A DNA stretch of 64,000 nt from Variovorax sp. OV700 (GTDB lineage: Bacteria; Pseudomonadota; Gammaproteobacteria; Burkholderiales; Burkholderiaceae_C). Made by a program: the position numbers and the translations under genes. The stretch's first letter is position 1. Each line of letters opens with the position of its first letter. A model generated the notes under the pieces. The model ran no database searches, was not told where the DNA came from, and saw nothing but the letters and a program-made list of their open reading frames with translations. Location: contig NZ_FNDR01000005.1 of the NCBI RefSeq assembly GCF_900099805.1, positions 310,001 through 374,000 on the forward strand, given 5' to 3'. Positions 61,699-64,000 of this stretch are shown here, piece after piece.

Positions 61699-62535
61699 AT
61701 GGCCACCAACGACAACGAGACGATGGAAGAAGGCGGCGACCGCTACAACGTGCCGGCGCTCGAGCGCGGCCTGCGCGTGCTCTGCGAGTTCAGCCGCGAG
61801 AGCCGCACGCTCTCGGCGCCCGAACTGGCGCGCCGCTTCGACCTGCCGCGCTCGACCGTGTTCCGGCTTCTCACCACGCTGGAGAACATGGGCTTTCTCG
61901 AGCGAGCCGAAGGCGGGCGCGACTACCGCCTGGGCCTTGCGGTGCTCCGCCTCGGCTTCGAATACCTGGCTTCGCTGGAACTCACCCAGCTGGGCACGCC
62001 GCTACTCAACCGCCTGTGCGACGAGCTGCGCACGCCATGTAACCTGGTGGTGCGCGACGGCCGCTCCATCGTCTATGTGGCCAAGGTGGCGCCGCCCACG
62101 CCCTTCGCCAGCTCGGTCACCGTGGGCACGCGCCTGCCGGCCCATGCCACCGTGCTCGGCCGCGTGCTGCTCGAAGACCTCACGCTGCCGCAGCTGCGCG
62201 CGCTCTATCCGGAGGACAAGCTCGAGACCTTCTCGCCGAGCACGCCCAAGACCGTGAGCGAACTGTTCGACATGGTCCAGGCCGACCGCAGCCGCGGCTA
62301 TGTGCTGGGCGAGGGCTTCTTCGAATCGAACATCTCCAGCATCGCGGCGCCGGTGCGCGACCACAGCGGCCACATCGTGGCAGCGCTGGGCGCCACCATC
62401 ACCTCGGGCCACATCGAAGAGAACCGCATGGACGAGATGGTGCTGCGCGTGCGCAGCACCGCGGAAGAGATCTCGGGCCTGCTGAACTATTCGCCCGCAC
62501 GCGCCAACAAGGTGGTGCCGCTTCGCAGCGCATGA
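61699..62535 (+). CDS. IclR-family transcriptional regulator
   Basis: 278 residues. The winged helix-turn-helix (about 16-80) reads VPALERGLRVLCEFSRESRTLSAPELARRFDLPRSTVFRLLTTLE, and the effector domain (90-265) includes TPCNLVVRDGRSIVYVAKV and GEGFFESNISSIAAPVRDHSGHIVAALG. It likely controls its own operon through the palindromes at 58307-58341. Its stop overlaps the start of the next SDR gene (ATGA at 62532-62535), so it is made together with the enzymes. Confidence 0.92.
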   Translation: MATNDNETMEEGGDRYNVPALERGLRVLCEFSRESRTLSAPELARRFDLPRSTVFRLLTTLENMGFLERAEGGRDYRLGLAVLRLGFEYLASLELTQLGTPLLNRLCDELRTPCNLVVRDGRSIVYVAKVAPPTPFASSVTVGTRLPAHATVLGRVLLEDLTLPQLRALYPEDKLETFSPSTPKTVSELFDMVQADRSRGYVLGEGFFESNISSIAAPVRDHSGHIVAALGATITSGHIEENRMDEMVLRVRSTAEEISGLLNYSPARANKVVPLRSA

Positions 62536-63377
62536 CGGTCATGACGATGCAGGCAGCACCTTCCTTCTTTGCCGCCGATGCGTTGGCGGGCCGCGTGGCC
62601 GTGGTCACGGGCGGCTCCTCCGGCATCGGCCTCGCGACCGTCGAACTGCTGCTCGCGAGTGGCGCATCCGTCGCGCTGTGCGGCCGCAACGCCGAGCGGC
62701 TCGACGCCGCGGTAGCCGGCCTGCGCGAGAAGCACCCGCACGGCAGGCTGTTCGCGCAGCCCTGCGACGTGCTCGATGCCGGCTCGGTCCGCGCCTTCGC
62801 CGCCGCGAGCGAAGCTGCGCTCGGCCCGGCCTCGATGCTCGTGAACAACGCGGGGCAGGGCCGTGTCTCCACCTTCGCCGACACCGACGACGCGGCCTGG
62901 ACCGAAGAGCTCAACCTGAAGTTCTTCTCCGTCATCAACCCCACGCGCGCCTTCCTGCCGCAGCTCACGGCGCAGCGCACCGTGCTCGGTGATGCCGCGA
63001 TCGTCTGCGCCAACTCGCTGCTGGCACGCCAGCCCGAGCCGCACATGGTCGCCACCTCGGCCGCGCGCGCCGGTCTCTTGAACCTGGTGCGTTCGATGGC
63101 CACAGAGTTCGCGGCGCAGGGCGTGCGCGTCAACGGCATCCTCATCGGCCTGGTCGAGTCGGGCCAATGGCGCCGCCGCTTCGAGGCGCGCGAAGACAAG
63201 TCGCTGGACTGGGCCGCCTGGAGCGGCCAGCTCGCGAAGAACAAACACATCCCGCTGGGTCGACTGGGGCTTCCGAGCGAAGCCGCGCGCGCGATCCTTT
63301 TCCTGGCTTCACCGCTCGCCTCGTACACGACCGGCAGCCATATCGACATTTCCGGAGGCCTTTCGCGCCATGCATAA
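62532..63377 (+). CDS. SDR-fold protein lacking the Tyr-x-x-x-Lys motif
   Basis: 281 residues. The NAD(P)-binding motif TGGSSGIGLATVE and NNAGQGRVSTF are normal. At the catalytic site, where Tyr-x-x-x-Lys is expected, the sequence is HMVATSAARAGLLNLV: Thr-Ser-Ala-Ala-Arg by alignment, so both catalytic residues are missing. The C-terminus LASPLASYTTGSHIDISGGL is ordinary. It may bind cofactor without classical dehydrogenase chemistry, or use another residue. ATG 62532 overlaps the iclR stop; the ThDP-enzyme gene overlaps its own end. Confidence 0.85.
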   Translation: MTVMTMQAAPSFFAADALAGRVAVVTGGSSGIGLATVELLLASGASVALCGRNAERLDAAVAGLREKHPHGRLFAQPCDVLDAGSVRAFAAASEAALGPASMLVNNAGQGRVSTFADTDDAAWTEELNLKFFSVINPTRAFLPQLTAQRTVLGDAAIVCANSLLARQPEPHMVATSAARAGLLNLVRSMATEFAAQGVRVNGILIGLVESGQWRRRFEAREDKSLDWAAWSGQLAKNKHIPLGRLGLPSEAARAILFLASPLASYTTGSHIDISGGLSRHA

Positions 63378-64000
63378 CCCCATGAACAACAACACAGTCA
63401 CCGTCGGCGCCGTCGTCGCCGCATTCCTCGAACAGTGCGGCGTCAAGGCAGCCTTCGGTGTCATCTCGATCCACAACATGCCCATCCTCGATGCTTTCGC
63501 GCAACGCGGCGCGATCCGCTTCGTGCCGGCGCGCGGCGAGGCCGGTGCGGGCAACATGGCCGACGCCTATGCGCGTTCCACGGCCAGCCTGGGCGTGTGC
63601 CTCACCAGCACCGGCCCGGCCGCCGGCAACATCGCAGGCAGCATGGTCGAGGCGCTGACGGCCGGCGCGCCGCTCTTGCACATCACGGGCCAGATCGAGA
63701 CGCCATATCTCGACAAGGGCATGTCGTACATCCACGAGGCACCCGACCAGCTCACCATGCTCAAGGCGGTGTCGAAGGCGGCCCTGCGGGTGCGCAGCGT
63801 GGAGACGGTGCTCGGCACGCTCAAGCGCGCGGTTCAGCTCGCATTGACCGCGCCGACCGGCCCGGTCAGCGTGGAGATCCCGATCGACATTCAGTCGGCG
63901 CTCACGACCATGCCGGCCGACCTGTCGCCGCTGCCCATCGAGCGGCCCGTGCCTTCCGCCGCTTCGCTCGACGCGCTGGCCGCTCGGCTGGCAGCTGCCA
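63370..64000 (+). CDS. Thiamine-diphosphate-dependent enzyme (acetolactate-synthase-like), N-terminal part
   Basis: Open to the right edge; 210 residues visible. ATG 63370 overlaps the SDR stop by 8 bp (a second ATG at 63382 is in frame). The Pyr-binding domain is clear: FLEQCGVKAAFGVISIHNMPILDAF, the cofactor-activating Glu in PARGEAGAGNMADAYARSTASLG, STGPAAGNIAGSMVEALTAGAPLLHITGQ and GPVSVEIPIDIQ. Members include acetolactate synthases and 2-oxoacid decarboxylases; which one cannot be said from this half. In this operon, a decarboxylase or ligase step on a 2-oxoacid is plausible. Confidence 0.88.
   Translation, partial: MHNPMNNNTVTVGAVVAAFLEQCGVKAAFGVISIHNMPILDAFAQRGAIRFVPARGEAGAGNMADAYARSTASLGVCLTSTGPAAGNIAGSMVEALTAGAPLLHITGQIETPYLDKGMSYIHEAPDQLTMLKAVSKAALRVRSVETVLGTLKRAVQLALTAPTGPVSVEIPIDIQSALTTMPADLSPLPIERPVPSAASLDALAARLAAA

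Overview
The window looks like chromosomal DNA of a high-GC betaproteobacterium of the Comamonadaceae, most like Variovorax. This is inferred from gene content: several Bug/TctC-type solute receptors, an imuA-imuB-dnaE2 mutagenesis cassette under a CTGT-N8-ACAG LexA box, and strong G/C at third codon positions. No database search was possible. No rRNA, CRISPR array, prophage or insertion sequence was seen. There is one tRNA.

Left part (1-11961): an oxidative/dehydrative catabolic locus. It holds the end of an FAD oxidoreductase, an IclR regulator, the large and small subunits of an aconitase-X enzyme, an IlvD/Edd dehydratase broken by one frameshift, a porin and a Bug receptor. These are followed by an exported aldo/keto reductase, an M20 amidohydrolase divergent from a LysR regulator, and a branched-chain-amino-acid-type ABC receptor. 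Next (12033-18878) is an SOS island: imuA-imuB-dnaE2 behind a LexA box, a PD-(D/E)XK (MmcB-like) protein, and a 69-residue reading frame with its own LexA box.

Centre (18895-49425): about 30 kb in which every gene reads leftward with gaps of at most 83 bp and many 4-bp ATGA overlaps. In transcription order it encodes a mixed NRPS/PKS protein (A-T-KS-AT-ACP-aminotransferase), an NRPS (C-A-T-C-T), a phosphopantetheinyl transferase and two exosortase-type alpha/beta hydrolases. It then runs directly into a complete Wzx/Wzy-type exopolysaccharide assembly line: Wza, Wzc, a sugar-phosphate transferase, GDP-fucose synthase, Wzy, glycosyltransferases, a GH29-like protein, Wzx, a WcaI-like transferase, a NarL-type response regulator and ManC. 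Joining of an aminated polyketide-peptide pathway to exopolysaccharide export is the most unusual feature of the window. A G-quadruplex-type hexanucleotide repeat lies near the junction between the two halves.

Right part (50200-64000): a methyltransferase, tRNA-Gly(CCC), a small unknown gene, a ferritin-like di-iron protein and alaS. After alaS come a PanE-family reductase and dadA. Last is a second IclR-controlled catabolic operon (Bug receptor, SDR, cupin, hydrolase, IclR, atypical SDR, ThDP enzyme) that runs off the window and is preceded by two tandem palindromic operator-like sites.
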